From JABDJZ01 sp047619685 (GTDB lineage: Bacteria > Bacteroidota > Rhodothermia > Rhodothermales > UBA10348): a stretch of DNA of 64,000 bases. Shown here piece by piece: positions 7,473-17,480 of the stretch (position 1 is its first letter; every line of letters begins with the position of its first letter). Made by a program: the position numbers and the translations under genes. The notes below the pieces were generated by a model. The model saw nothing but the letters and a program-made list of their open reading frames with translations. It was not told where the DNA came from and searched no databases. The DNA lies in assembly GCA_047619685.1 (NCBI GenBank), contig JBLHLC010000012.1:47793-111792 (forward strand), given 5' to 3'.

Positions 7473-9566
7473 TTATCGCCGCGCAACGACCACGAAGGCC
7501 TTTCCTGAGTGTCCCGTGGACAGCCTGGCGAGGACGATGTAAACTCCAGGCCGGACCCGCGTCCCCCCGTCCGACGCCCCGTTCCAATAGAGGCGCGTGG
7601 GACCCCGAGCCAGACTGTACATGCTCCGTACAAGCAGGCCCGTGCGCGTGTAGATTTCGACCTGCACCGTCTCGTGTGCCCCGCTGTTCACCGAGACGGT
7701 AACCGGTCCTTCGTGCGGCGAAAATATGCGTGGCAATACTTCCAGGAATCGTCCTGCCGGCATAGGAACGGCCTCAGGTCCTTCTCCTGGCGTAGCCCCG
7801 GATGACCCGGAAGAACTCGTCCAGTTGGTTGGCTCCAGGCTCGCACCCAGCGGATCTACGCGTTCCAGTGATATGCCGGCCGGGTCTGCCAGGGCGGGGT
7901 GATGGTCATCAGCCGACAGGACAACGTGGTCCAGGACCACACCGTCTGTTCGGAGAAGCGATATGTCTACGCCCGCATTCCGTAGGGCTCCAAGGCCGCT
8001 AAGGGGTAACCACAGTGCCCCACTCGGAGCACTCGGAAAGTTGGCCTTGGCAAAATCCACCAGCTCGGCCAGCGGGACGCCGGTGGTGGGGAGGATCGCG
8101 GTAACGAACGACCCGGGAGACGGGGCAAGCGGTGCGTACGCCAGGCGCGCCGAGTCCGGCATCGATGGCGACCGGCCTACCAGAAAATAGAGCCCGTTGA
8201 GATCGACCTGCCGGCGCATTTCGAGCTCGATAAACTCCAGGCCACCGGGTGCCGCGTGAAACAGGACTTCGGAAATCACGATGTCCCCGGGCACAGGGTC
8301 GAGACCGCTAATGACCGTGACGTGGACTCCCGGGGTTGGTCTCGGGTCTCCCGTTAACGAAGCATCGCCAGCAGGGAAGACCGAAGTCGCCCAGGAGGTT
8401 GGCTTCGTGCCGTCTGGTCCGATCCTGGTCAGCGAATTGCCGGCCTCCGGCACCGAGGGACTATGCCACGACGCGTCATAGTCGGCGCGGTCCAGCGTTT
8501 CCCCCGACCTGTCTACCAGCGAGACACTCCTGTCCCGAAGGACCGCGGCGGTTGTCTCCAGGGTAAAGGTCTCCGCGGGCAGTCCAAATGCCACCTCCAG
8601 GCCGGACCGGGAATTGGATACCAGCAGCACGTCCGATGGCCGGAGCGCTCTGGAAACGAACGGTAATGGTGCCTGCGGCGCGATACCGTTTTCGTCTGAT
8701 CTGCCCACCAGTGAAAGGCGGCGAACAGACAATTGGCGTCGGCTCTGATTCTGAATCTCAAGGAGGTAGGGTTGATCGGGATTGTCGTCAAAGCGGTCCG
8801 CTACCGGTCGGACGAGCCGCTCGGTAATCACCAGGTCCCCGGCTGAAGGTGCCCCCGCAATTTGGACTTCACTCCTTGGAGTTGTGTTGCCAAACAGGTC
8901 CTCTGCACCCACAGATACCAATGTCGAGTCCGGGACGTCCGTCAGAAGAAGGCCGTCATCGCCGATCCGCCCGGCCAGGTTGCCTCCCTCGAAATGAAGT
9001 CCCGTCCCCAGTACCGGTTCGTCGAATACAGCAAACACCGTGTCCGGGTGCAGCCGATCCGCATACAGTAGTTTCGGCCCTTCCCGGTCCGGCGCATGGC
9101 CCGCGTTCTGACGGCCGGGGGTGCCACCGGGTGGACCTGCGGTCCAGTTGACGGCATGCCATGAGGGACCGCCGGGGTCTTTCCTTTCCAGGGAGCGCCC
9201 GGGCATGCCCCAGGTGCCCTCGTACGGGACGGCATCCACCTCGATGCCGAGCATCGCCAGCCCGATTCGGTCACCGGAATTATTGAGCGTAGGCCAGCTG
9301 GAGAGGGCGACGAATGGCACGCCTGGATGCGCCTGCGTGAAAGCGGAGGCATCCCGGACCAGTACCAGATAGCCACCCGCTGGAAGCACGATCGGGCGAT
9401 CGGTGACGAATCGCGGCCCCGAATGTTGGTCGTAGAGCGTGAGGGTGCTCGCATCCACAGAGGCCGCCGAGGTGTTTATTATCTCCACGAACTCGGCGTT
9501 CGCATCGGCCGGCGCGTGCCCGATTTCATTGATGATCAGGCAGCAGAGGGCGAAGGCTAATTTCAT
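7473..9566 (-). CDS. Secreted protein with two lamin-tail domains and a C-terminal sorting-type domain
   Basis: 697 residues from the ATG at 9564-9566; a 53-residue upstream extension is possible but would run over the divergent gene. An LTD (lamin-tail-like beta sandwich) begins almost at once (IINEIGHAPADANAEFVEI, about 12-30) and a second near 440 (GDIVISEVLFHAAPGGLEFIELE). Residues about 600-697 form a FlgD/sorting-type immunoglobulin fold (RIFSPHEGPVTVSV...GVYIVLARL) as seen on exported Bacteroidota proteins. The hydrophobic start MKLAFALCCLII works as a short export signal but merges with the first beta strand of the LTD, which is odd. The role is probably cell-surface or extracellular adhesion or scaffolding; no catalytic motif was seen. 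Confidence 0.78.
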   Translation of the reverse strand: MKLAFALCCLIINEIGHAPADANAEFVEIINTSAASVDASTLTLYDQHSGPRFVTDRPIVLPAGGYLVLVRDASAFTQAHPGVPFVALSSWPTLNNSGDRIGLAMLGIEVDAVPYEGTWGMPGRSLERKDPGGPSWHAVNWTAGPPGGTPGRQNAGHAPDREGPKLLYADRLHPDTVFAVFDEPVLGTGLHFEGGNLAGRIGDDGLLLTDVPDSTLVSVGAEDLFGNTTPRSEVQIAGAPSAGDLVITERLVRPVADRFDDNPDQPYLLEIQNQSRRQLSVRRLSLVGRSDENGIAPQAPLPFVSRALRPSDVLLVSNSRSGLEVAFGLPAETFTLETTAAVLRDRSVSLVDRSGETLDRADYDASWHSPSVPEAGNSLTRIGPDGTKPTSWATSVFPAGDASLTGDPRPTPGVHVTVISGLDPVPGDIVISEVLFHAAPGGLEFIELEMRRQVDLNGLYFLVGRSPSMPDSARLAYAPLAPSPGSFVTAILPTTGVPLAELVDFAKANFPSAPSGALWLPLSGLGALRNAGVDISLLRTDGVVLDHVVLSADDHHPALADPAGISLERVDPLGASLEPTNWTSSSGSSGATPGEGPEAVPMPAGRFLEVLPRIFSPHEGPVTVSVNSGAHETVQVEIYTRTGLLVRSMYSLARGPTRLYWNGASDGGTRVRPGVYIVLARLSTGHSGKAFVVVARR

Positions 9567-9642
9567 TTTGTGAGGTAGAGCCTTTCGCCTTCCGACTCGC
9601 AACGCGTTTGGCACGGAATCCTCCGTATTCGTACCGTGAGGG

Positions 9643-11346
9643 ATGGAAAACCAAGACGAAAGAATCCGCTCGCTGGAAGCGCGCGTGGCGGATCTGGAAA
9701 AACTGGCTGCGGAAAGGCCTGCCACGCCTCAACGGCCATCCCAAACTCCGACTCGGAAGCCCCCGGCCGCTTTTGTGATGCCCAAGGCCGTCCACCAGGC
9801 GGTGGAGTTTCTAACCGGTGAGGGGTCCCTTGCCCGCGTCGGCATCGCGCTCTCGTTGGCTGGTTTGGCCTTCCTGGTCAAATACGGCGTCGATCAGGGT
9901 TGGCTCAGCGAAGTTGTTCGCGTCGCTCTGGCCACACTTGCCGGTGGCATCCTGCTGTCCCTTGGGCGCAGAGTCAAGGCTCGCCCCGGGTTGTCCCAGG
10001 TACTCCTGGGCGGTGGAGTCGGAGCTCTTTATGTGGCGGTGTTTGCGGCCCACGTCTTCTATGGCCTCATTCCTTTTCTCCTCGCCCTGGTGTTGGCGTC
10101 CGTTGTAACGGTCCTCTGCTTCTATCTCAGCCTTGGCCACGATTCGCCCACACTGGCCAGTATCGCGGTTACGGCAGGCCTTTCGACGCCGTTTCTGCTG
10201 AGTTCCGGCGTGGGCTCAACCGTGGCCCTGGCCGTGTATCTGTTGCTTGTTCAGGTTGCGGCCGGAGCCATCTTCCGGGAGCGAAGGTGGGCCTTCGTTC
10301 ATGTCCTGGCTGCTGGCGTCAGCATTGCGGCCCTCATGGCCGCCGCGTGGCCCCTCGCGACGGACGGTGCCTTCGCAGACAAACTGGCCGTCCAAGGCGC
10401 CGTGATGGCGGCCTGGTTGATCTTTGGCATCCTTCCCGTCCTGGTTCGCACGGATGAAGTGGGCAGGCGCCAAACCGTGGGGCAGATTGTGCTTTCCTGG
10501 CTGCCGGCACTCGTCCCGCTGGGGATCTGGGTTTTGATAGCCCGAACGTGGGACCTGCGGATGGGTGATGACGGATGGGTCGCCTGCGGCATGGCCGCGA
10601 TGTACGGGGCTGCGGTGGTTGTGGGGCGTTTCTCGGGAGGCTTTTCGGACTCTCCGACGGGCGGCCGCATCCAGGCATCCGCGGGTGGCCTGTTGGCCGC
10701 AACCGCTGTGTTGGGCGTGGTCGGGATTATATCAACGACCGACGGCGAAGGTGCCGGCTTGATTCTGGTTCTTGCGGCTGCCTTCCAACTCTTTGAACAC
10801 CGCGGAGAGATTGCCGCGGCCGGCTGGATTTCACGGGCCCTGGTGGTGATCGGAGGCCTGATCGTCATGTTGCGATTTGCTATAGGCTCGCAGCACAGTT
10901 GGGAAGTGTCCGGGTACGATTTGTTGGGCCTGGTTTCCGTGGCCCTGGTTGCGGGCTGGAGTGCGCAAGCGCGCCTGACCCGCCTGATTCTTTGGATAAT
11001 CAGCCTTTTCTATCTCGAAAGGGAGTTTCGGTACCTGGGCGAGATGAGTGACTCGGCTCCGGGCCTGGCGACGGGAGCATGGGCTGCTTTCGCCATCGGC
11101 CTTCTGGCAGCCAGCTTCAGAACGCGTTCCCTGGATCTACGCTACGCCGGGATGGCAACGGTTGGACTCGTCGTGATCAAGCTGGTCTTTTATGACCTGG
11201 AACAGATGGATCCCCTTTGGCGCATCCTGGTGTTCCTCGGGATCGGAATAGTCCTCCTGGCGACAAGCTACCTGTTCCCGACGCTTTGGCAGCCAGAAGA
11301 GGGACAGCCCGAGGAGGGAGAGCCAGACCCGGGGCAGCTGGAGTAG
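9643..11346 (+). CDS. DUF2339 multi-pass membrane protein
   Basis: 567 residues. A short N-terminal coiled coil (ENQDERIRSLEARVADLEKL, about 2-21) and a Pro/Thr-rich linker precede roughly 14 hydrophobic segments. The conserved front part (FLTGEGSLARVGIALSLAGLAFLVKY) and the GGGVGALYVAVFAAHVFYGLIP stretch match the predicted-membrane-protein family DUF2339. The C-terminal tail is acidic, with repeated QPEEG. Function is unknown. It is divergent from the lamin-tail gene (76 bases between starts) and convergent with the M20 hydrolase. Confidence 0.8.
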   Translation: MENQDERIRSLEARVADLEKLAAERPATPQRPSQTPTRKPPAAFVMPKAVHQAVEFLTGEGSLARVGIALSLAGLAFLVKYGVDQGWLSEVVRVALATLAGGILLSLGRRVKARPGLSQVLLGGGVGALYVAVFAAHVFYGLIPFLLALVLASVVTVLCFYLSLGHDSPTLASIAVTAGLSTPFLLSSGVGSTVALAVYLLLVQVAAGAIFRERRWAFVHVLAAGVSIAALMAAAWPLATDGAFADKLAVQGAVMAAWLIFGILPVLVRTDEVGRRQTVGQIVLSWLPALVPLGIWVLIARTWDLRMGDDGWVACGMAAMYGAAVVVGRFSGGFSDSPTGGRIQASAGGLLAATAVLGVVGIISTTDGEGAGLILVLAAAFQLFEHRGEIAAAGWISRALVVIGGLIVMLRFAIGSQHSWEVSGYDLLGLVSVALVAGWSAQARLTRLILWIISLFYLEREFRYLGEMSDSAPGLATGAWAAFAIGLLAASFRTRSLDLRYAGMATVGLVVIKLVFYDLEQMDPLWRILVFLGIGIVLLATSYLFPTLWQPEEGQPEEGEPDPGQLE

Positions 11347-11357
11347 GCGCGGCCCTA

Positions 11358-12590
11358 CTAGAACGGAGGTTCTTCGAGGTATTCCGAGAGCACCTGCGCC
11401 ATCAACCGAGCCGATAGCCCCAGCGCCTTCTCGTCCACGTCAAAACACGAATCGTGAAGCACGTGGCTCGTTTCTGGCCCGGAAGAGGTTCCGACTCTGA
11501 GTAACATCCCGGGAACATGAGTCAGGTAATGGGCAAAATCTTCTGCGCCCATACTACCGATCGGGATATCGAAAACGGCCTTTTTCCCGTAGAGCTTTGT
11601 CACCGAGCGTCTGGTCAGTTCGACCAGCGCGCCGTCGTTCATGACCGGGGGAGCGCCGTCATCAAAGCCTAATTCCACGGTCGCGCCGAACTGCGCGGCG
11701 ATCCGAAGGGCACTTTCGGTTATCAGGGTCTGAATGGTCGCCCGGTCCTCGTGAAACGTGCAGCGGTACGTGCCCCCAAATTCAACGTGCTGCGGAATCA
11801 CATTGTATGCATCTCCCGCCCGAAGCCGGCAGATGGCAATGATGGTGCCGTGACGGGAGTCTGTCCGCCGTCCCACCACCTGATACAGGGTGGACATGAT
11901 CTGATTGGCAACCCAAACAGTATCGACGCCCTGGTGGGGCCTGGCCGAGTGTCCGGTTGAGGGTCCGGAGACCGTCACCCAGAAGCGATCCGCGGACGCG
12001 GTAGCGGCACCTGTAATCAGGCCAAAGCGGCCGACTGGCAGTGTCGGATCCACGTGGGAGGCAAATGCTGCGGACACACCGGCCAGCACACCGTCCCGAA
12101 TCATCAAGGGAGCACCGCTCGGCATCCCTTCCTCGTTCGGCTGGAAGAAAATCCGGACGGTACCCTTCAGTTGTTCGCGGCGCTGGGAGAGGAGCAGCGC
12201 TGTTCCAATGGCGATGGTCGTGTGCGCATCATGACCGCACAGATGGGCAACGCCTTCATGAACCGACTTGTAGGGGACCGTCTTCTGATCCTGGATGGGG
12301 AGCGCATCGATATCCGCCCGATATGCCACCATGGGACCGGGGAGGTCGCCCACAATGTCCGTGTAAAGGCCTGTCCGCGCCAACGGGCCCACTACGACCA
12401 GGCCGTGGCGCTCCAGGACTTCGCGTATGAACCGGGAAGTCTCGTATTCATGGAGGCCCAACTCCGGATGACGATGAAGATGCCGTCTGATTCGGGACAG
12501 CAGATTCTCAAAAGAATCGGCCGTTGCCTCGAGGTCCGTCGGAATATCGACGGTGTCGACGGTCTCAACTAGGGTTTCAGCGGGCGTCAT
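11358..12590 (-). CDS. M20-family amidohydrolase (N-acyl-amino-acid / hippurate hydrolase type)
   Basis: 410 residues from the ATG at 12588-12590; the longer frame overlaps the upstream gene and lacks family similarity. Metal-binding motifs typical of M20D enzymes are intact: RADIDALPI (about 91-99), CGHDAH (118-123) and QPNEEG (150-155). A late histidine lies in ETSHVLHDSCF near the C-terminus. The enzyme hydrolyses amide bonds of N-acylated amino acids or related conjugates using two metal ions. Substrate cannot be predicted. It lies 56 bases downstream of the VWA gene and may be the last gene of that operon. Confidence 0.9.
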   Translation of the reverse strand: MTPAETLVETVDTVDIPTDLEATADSFENLLSRIRRHLHRHPELGLHEYETSRFIREVLERHGLVVVGPLARTGLYTDIVGDLPGPMVAYRADIDALPIQDQKTVPYKSVHEGVAHLCGHDAHTTIAIGTALLLSQRREQLKGTVRIFFQPNEEGMPSGAPLMIRDGVLAGVSAAFASHVDPTLPVGRFGLITGAATASADRFWVTVSGPSTGHSARPHQGVDTVWVANQIMSTLYQVVGRRTDSRHGTIIAICRLRAGDAYNVIPQHVEFGGTYRCTFHEDRATIQTLITESALRIAAQFGATVELGFDDGAPPVMNDGALVELTRRSVTKLYGKKAVFDIPIGSMGAEDFAHYLTHVPGMLLRVGTSSGPETSHVLHDSCFDVDEKALGLSARLMAQVLSEYLEEPPF

Positions 12591-12646
12591 ACGATCAGAC
12601 TGGAGAGCAACAAATATACCATGAACGTGGCGATGTCTCTCGTTGG

Positions 12647-14797
12647 TTAGACCAAGCCCCTCCGTTTTCTCAGAAACCACTCTACCGTCAGGAGCACCAG
12701 GACCACAATCATGAAAGGGTACCGCTGCCATAGCCGGAAGGAGGACTCCACCACACGCGTCCGGTTGTTGAAGGACCCGCCGGTTCGCATGGAGGTGCCA
12801 AGTCCCTGCCGAGTGGATGCCGTCATCGCTTGGCCACCCGAGCGAAGCGCCAATTGTCGCATCAATGCCAGGTCGGCTTGGGTGTCCCTGAATTCCAGTC
12901 CAAGGGGGCCGACCGAAAAGGCGCCTCTGTCCGACCCGATTTCAGCGTCGTCCGCACGGGCCAGGGCCGAAAAGGAGTACGAGCCTTCGGGAAGGACACC
13001 GGCGGTTGCGCGGTACCGGCCGGATCCGATGGCACGCATGGCAAACGGCAGCACGGAACCGTCGGGCGTCCGAAGCTCGATGTCTACCGTGGCCCCCGAT
13101 ACGGGTTGGGCGCTTTCATCGTAAACCTGCCCCGAGAATTCCACGGACTCGCCGCCCTCGAAGGCGGTTCTGGTTGGGCGAATGCGGACCGGGCGGTCGT
13201 CCTCGGGAGCGGCGAGCCACTGCACCAGATTGCTCACCAGTCCGGGCCAGACAGGGTCGTAGAGTTGGAGGCTCTCCGGCAGATTGCCCCATCGCCAGGC
13301 ACCGGAAGCCAGCAGGGCCGCGGAACGTGCGCCGGCGCGTCGCCGGACGACGATGGCAGGATCGTCCAGGCCAACGCCTCGAATCAAGGCGGTACCGAGG
13401 ACCTGGGCATCCGGCGCAACTTGCCACGAGACATCCGTCAACGTGAGCGGCGGCAGAGACTCCCAGGCGTCTCCGGGTACGTCCGCCGGTAGATCAAAAA
13501 TCGGGTGGCGCCGGCCGGCCGCGGCCAGGACCAGAGTCCCCTCGGTGCGTCCTGAACGCAGAACCCGAGGCTGAACCGGGAGGGAGGCCCCCAGACGCTG
13601 CATGAGTTGTAGGTCGGTGCCGTGGCCCATCGCGAAGAGTATCGGAGTCCCATCCGAAACGGCGGAGGCTATCCTGTCGAGATCGCCGATATCGGTGCCT
13701 GCCGAGGGGTAGCCTGCGAGCACGATAAGGTCGTAGTCGTCCAACAGCGGCATCGCCCCTTGGAAGTACCCGCCCGAGGGGCGCCGTACAAAAAAGTCCA
13801 ACTCAGTCTCTTCATCAACTACAAGCGCACTTCGCAAGGCGGCCAGATCGGGCCCCGGGTTACCGCCCAGGAGGAGGATGCGCCGTTTGGACTCAACGAC
13901 CTGGACTGAAACGCCGGCGGTGTTGTTGCGAAAGGTGAACTCACCATCGGACCGGGAGACACTGATCGTGTACCGTACCAGTCCAGTGGTGTCAGGAGTA
14001 ACCTCCAATCGGACACTTGCTTCGCCGTCCTGAGCAGGGAGATTCACCTGTTCCTGGTCCAGCACCGCGCCCTGGCTCGAGACCCGCACGGTCACCCGCT
14101 GATTTGGAAAGCCGTTGTGCCGAACCCCCACCTCAATGGGCAACGCGGTGTTTCGGTAGGCCAGTTCGTTGGTTTGCACTCTCCTGACCTGGACATCCCT
14201 GCGCGCGGTGGTGTCACCCACCGTTATGGTGTTGATGGGAACTGCAAATCGATCGGCAAGATGTATCGGATTTCGGCCCGTGTTGTAGCGGCCGTCGGAG
14301 ATCAGGACCACCGCCTGCAGGTTGGTCTCTCTCAATTCTTCGGCGGCTTCGTCCAGCGCTCGGGAGATGTCCGTCCGCCCAGCCGAGAAGAGCGTCGAAT
14401 CCAACGACGGATCCGGTATGGACTCAACGGCAGTCAGGGTCGACCCGAAACGGAAGAACCGGAGGTCCGCTCCCTGTAGTTCTCCCTGGAGTGCAGCGGC
14501 CGCCGCAATGACCTCGCCCCGCCCGACGGAATCGGACGCAACGTTGACGCTCTGACTGTCGTCCAGCAACACCGCAATTACAGGGCGGTCCTCTTCCTGC
14601 GTCTCCCGGGTGAGTAATGGCTCAACCAGCAGGAACACCAATATGCCCATGCTCAGAAAGCGGAGCACACTCAGTCCAATCCTGCCGGCGCCTTCTACCT
14701 TCGGAACCGTGCCGTGGTATAACCAAACGGCTCCTGCAGCCACAAGACCCAGCAGGAGTGCCAGCAACCAAGGGGAGAGGCCAAGCGTCAGCGACAT
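12647..14797 (-). CDS. Membrane protein with VWA domain and class I amidotransferase-like fold
   Basis: 716 residues. Two N-terminal membrane segments (about 7-27 and 42-61) are followed by a von Willebrand A domain whose metal-ion site reads DDSQS (79-83, DxSxS). Further on are beta-rich segments, a region resembling the glutamine-amidotransferase-like fold (RRILLLGGNPGPDLAALRSAL), and a C-terminal membrane anchor (PFMIVVLVLLTVEWFL) with a basic tail. This layout matches a family of large VWA membrane proteins common in Bacteroidota; the role is unknown but likely envelope-related. Its start overlaps the stop of the upstream subtilase by one base. Confidence 0.8.
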   Translation of the reverse strand: MSLTLGLSPWLLALLLGLVAAGAVWLYHGTVPKVEGAGRIGLSVLRFLSMGILVFLLVEPLLTRETQEEDRPVIAVLLDDSQSVNVASDSVGRGEVIAAAAALQGELQGADLRFFRFGSTLTAVESIPDPSLDSTLFSAGRTDISRALDEAAEELRETNLQAVVLISDGRYNTGRNPIHLADRFAVPINTITVGDTTARRDVQVRRVQTNELAYRNTALPIEVGVRHNGFPNQRVTVRVSSQGAVLDQEQVNLPAQDGEASVRLEVTPDTTGLVRYTISVSRSDGEFTFRNNTAGVSVQVVESKRRILLLGGNPGPDLAALRSALVVDEETELDFFVRRPSGGYFQGAMPLLDDYDLIVLAGYPSAGTDIGDLDRIASAVSDGTPILFAMGHGTDLQLMQRLGASLPVQPRVLRSGRTEGTLVLAAAGRRHPIFDLPADVPGDAWESLPPLTLTDVSWQVAPDAQVLGTALIRGVGLDDPAIVVRRRAGARSAALLASGAWRWGNLPESLQLYDPVWPGLVSNLVQWLAAPEDDRPVRIRPTRTAFEGGESVEFSGQVYDESAQPVSGATVDIELRTPDGSVLPFAMRAIGSGRYRATAGVLPEGSYSFSALARADDAEIGSDRGAFSVGPLGLEFRDTQADLALMRQLALRSGGQAMTASTRQGLGTSMRTGGSFNNRTRVVESSFRLWQRYPFMIVVLVLLTVEWFLRKRRGLV

Positions 14798-16455
14798 CAG
14801 CGAACCACTGAAACGGAGCCGTGGGCCACCGACTGTCCCGCCGCCACGCGGAAGCCGTACCAGCCGGAAGCGCCATTGGGAAGCGGAAGCTCAAGCCGAT
14901 GGACCCCGGAGTAAAGGTTGGACCAGGCCGCCGTCGAGACGCGCCGACCCAACAAGTCAAAAACAACAACGCTTGCGTCCCCGGCCGCAGGCATGGCAAG
15001 TTCGATCCACACGGGCCCGGCCGCAGGATTCGGGTAGGCCGTCGCGCGCAGTTCTGCGGTCGTGGGGACCTCTTCTTCAACGTCCACTCCCCAGATCGCA
15101 GCGGCAGCCAGTGCCGCCTCGGCGTCTACAATACCATACCCGATGTTGTTGTTGGGGTTGCCCGCCAAACTGGATGTGGTCCACAGGATCTCGCGAACAT
15201 CAATGGGGCCCAGAGCCGCGTTCACTTCCAGCATTTGGGCCACTATGCCGGCCACCATGGGGCTGGAGAATGATGTGCCATTTCCGCCGAACGAGTAACC
15301 AGAGCCGCTGGCAATGGTCACACCGCTTCCCATCGCGCTTACGTCAGGCTTGATTCGGCCGTCCGCACTCGGGCCATGCCCACTGAAGGTCGAGCGGATA
15401 CGCGTGTCGGTGACCGAGCCAACCGCAATTATGGAGTCGGCGTCCGCCGGGCTTGTTATGAAGAACCACGAGCCGTTGCCTTCATTCCCGGCGCTATTGA
15501 CGAATATCACACCCAGCGAAGCGGCGAGGTCGGCGGCGCGGGTCGTGATGGCCGTGTCGCCGTCCAGATCTGCGTACACGTAGTCGGTCTGGCCCGGATC
15601 GAATTCAGAGTACCCCAGAGAACAGTTGACCACATCGGCCCCCATGCTCTCCAGCCATTCCATCCCCGCCACGAAGTTGTCCTCCTCCTGATTGGTTTCG
15701 GTGGGGGTATACTCGGTACGGGCCATCAGGATGTCGGCGCCATGCGCGGGGCCAATCAGCGTCCCCTCGGCAAATCCGGCCGCGACGCTCAACACAGACA
15801 ACGCATGACGGTGAAAGTCGTCTGGTTGTCCGGTAAAGTTCTCCTGGCCCTTTAGTCGGCCGCTGTTTGTGATGTGGGTCAGGGCGGGGTGCGTGATGGT
15901 GCCGGCGCCGGTATCGATGATCCCAAGCATCACGCCAGCACCAGAAAGTCCGGCTTCGAGTCCGGGGATGGCGTTCACCACATCCAACTGGGTAAAGGAG
16001 GCGCCGTAGTCCAGACGGTAGGTGTTGGGTCCGGGCGGCTGAACGGGTCCAAAGGGGCGTTGGCCTTCTTCGAAGCTGGCCACGCCGCGTGAGACGCCGA
16101 CCAATTTGATGCTCTTGACGTAAGGGAGCGCCGCCGCAGCCTCCGCCTCCGAAGATGACATCCAGGCCGAAACCGCGTTGAACCACCGGCTTCTGACGAG
16201 CGGCTCGCCTCCCAGTGCTGCCACCTGAGCGACGAACTCTTCGGATACGGGCGTATCCAGGCCAGCTGGCACCAAGGAGGCACGCCGCGCGCGCCGAACC
16301 AGCGCGCGGGGTTCAATCGGAACCGTCTTGCCGGCTACATCATCCTTTTGCGTAAAGAAGACCCAGTACTTCAGGTCACCAGAATCCTGAGCGGAAACGG
16401 AAACGGAAGCCGAGAAGACAAGAAGGGCGAGGAGAAAGGAAAACCTGGTCATCAT
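14797..16455 (-). CDS. Secreted S8 (subtilisin-like) serine peptidase with C-terminal sorting domain
   Basis: 552 residues. The signal peptide is about 1-22 (MMTRFSFLLALLVFSASVSVSA). The catalytic triad can be placed: Asp181 in IIDTGAG, His217 in HRHALSVLSVAAG, oxyanion Asn324 in SAGNEG, and Ser395 in GNGTSFSSPMVAG. The histidine context differs from the usual HGTHVAG. Residues about 470-552 form a type-A sorting-like domain (AYPNPAAGPVWIEL...GWYGFRVAAG), implying type IX secretion and surface attachment. It shares single-base overlaps with both neighbours. The protease likely degrades extracellular protein or processes surface proteins. Confidence 0.92.
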   Translation of the reverse strand: MMTRFSFLLALLVFSASVSVSAQDSGDLKYWVFFTQKDDVAGKTVPIEPRALVRRARRASLVPAGLDTPVSEEFVAQVAALGGEPLVRSRWFNAVSAWMSSSEAEAAAALPYVKSIKLVGVSRGVASFEEGQRPFGPVQPPGPNTYRLDYGASFTQLDVVNAIPGLEAGLSGAGVMLGIIDTGAGTITHPALTHITNSGRLKGQENFTGQPDDFHRHALSVLSVAAGFAEGTLIGPAHGADILMARTEYTPTETNQEEDNFVAGMEWLESMGADVVNCSLGYSEFDPGQTDYVYADLDGDTAITTRAADLAASLGVIFVNSAGNEGNGSWFFITSPADADSIIAVGSVTDTRIRSTFSGHGPSADGRIKPDVSAMGSGVTIASGSGYSFGGNGTSFSSPMVAGIVAQMLEVNAALGPIDVREILWTTSSLAGNPNNNIGYGIVDAEAALAAAAIWGVDVEEEVPTTAELRATAYPNPAAGPVWIELAMPAAGDASVVVFDLLGRRVSTAAWSNLYSGVHRLELPLPNGASGWYGFRVAAGQSVAHGSVSVVR

Positions 16456-17429
16456 TAGATGTAGGGCACGAGGAGATAAACAAAGTAGGTCGTGAATCCT
16501 GCCACGAGGAACCCACCTTCCATGCGAGTGATCTGCTTGCGGGTGTACGCAAGAGGAAACAGGAGGATAGTGAAGGCCACCATTATCGGGAAATGCAGCT
16601 TCAATGCCACAGGTTCTATGGCCATCGGGTTCAGGACGGCTACGAGCCCAACCACAAACATGATGTTCAGCATGTTGCTGCCCAGGACATTGCCGACAGA
16701 CATCTCTGCCTCCCCACGGAGCGCACAGACCAGAGAGGCGGCCAGTTCCGGGAGACTGGTGCCTACGGCCACCACCGTCAGCCCGATAATGCCGGGATGG
16801 ATGCCCAGGTAGTCTGCGATAGCGACGGCGGATCCAACCATGAGATCAGCCCCCACGGCTAGCAGCACTACACCGAAAATGACCAGCGTGATTCGGCCTG
16901 CCTGCGTGGTCACAAACCGGGCCCAGCGTGTGGCGTCCGGCCCGTGTTCTTCCTCTGGTATATCCACCAAACCCTTGGGTCGGGATCTGGAATCCCGGAC
17001 CACATACACCATAAACGCCAAAAGCGCGGTGAGGAGAATGGCGCCGTCCGTCCGGCTTATGGCGCCATCAAGCGCCAGAGCCCAAAACAGGAGTGTCACG
17101 CCGAGCATCATCGGGTACTCCTTCTTCAAGGCTTCCGGCTCGACGGTCAGGGGGAGCACCAGAGCTGTGATGCCCAGAATCAGCGCGATGTTGGCAATAT
17201 TGGAGCCAATGATGTTGCCGATCGCGAGCGCATCCTGGTCCGACCACACCGCAATCACATTCAAGAGCAGCTCGGGCATCGAAGTACCCAGCGCGACCAC
17301 AGTGAGTCCAACGACCAGCGGACGAATCCCAAGGCGCAAGGCCAGGGCCGACGCACCCCGCACGAGCCATTCTGCTCCGAAATAGAGTACGCCCAGGCCG
17401 AGCGCGAAAATGAGCCCCTGGACTAACAT
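16455..17429 (-). CDS. Calcium/sodium antiporter of the CaCA family (YrbG-like)
   Basis: 324 residues and about ten membrane segments in two inverted halves. Each half has the alpha-repeat: GTSMPELLLN with GNIIGSNIANI (about 48-81) and GTSLPELAAS with GNVLGSNMLNI (about 223-256). These acidic and asparagine residues line the ion path. The protein exchanges cations (Ca2+ or similar for Na+ or K+) across the inner membrane. It overlaps the subtilase gene by one base and seems to be the first gene of the operon; subtilase maturation often needs Ca2+, a possible but unproven link. Confidence 0.92.
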   Translation of the reverse strand: MLVQGLIFALGLGVLYFGAEWLVRGASALALRLGIRPLVVGLTVVALGTSMPELLLNVIAVWSDQDALAIGNIIGSNIANIALILGITALVLPLTVEPEALKKEYPMMLGVTLLFWALALDGAISRTDGAILLTALLAFMVYVVRDSRSRPKGLVDIPEEEHGPDATRWARFVTTQAGRITLVIFGVVLLAVGADLMVGSAVAIADYLGIHPGIIGLTVVAVGTSLPELAASLVCALRGEAEMSVGNVLGSNMLNIMFVVGLVAVLNPMAIEPVALKLHFPIMVAFTILLFPLAYTRKQITRMEGGFLVAGFTTYFVYLLVPYI

Positions 17430-17480
17430 ATAGGGGAGATCATGCGGGAATCAGTAGACAAGGGCCGAGGTAGCGGTGTG

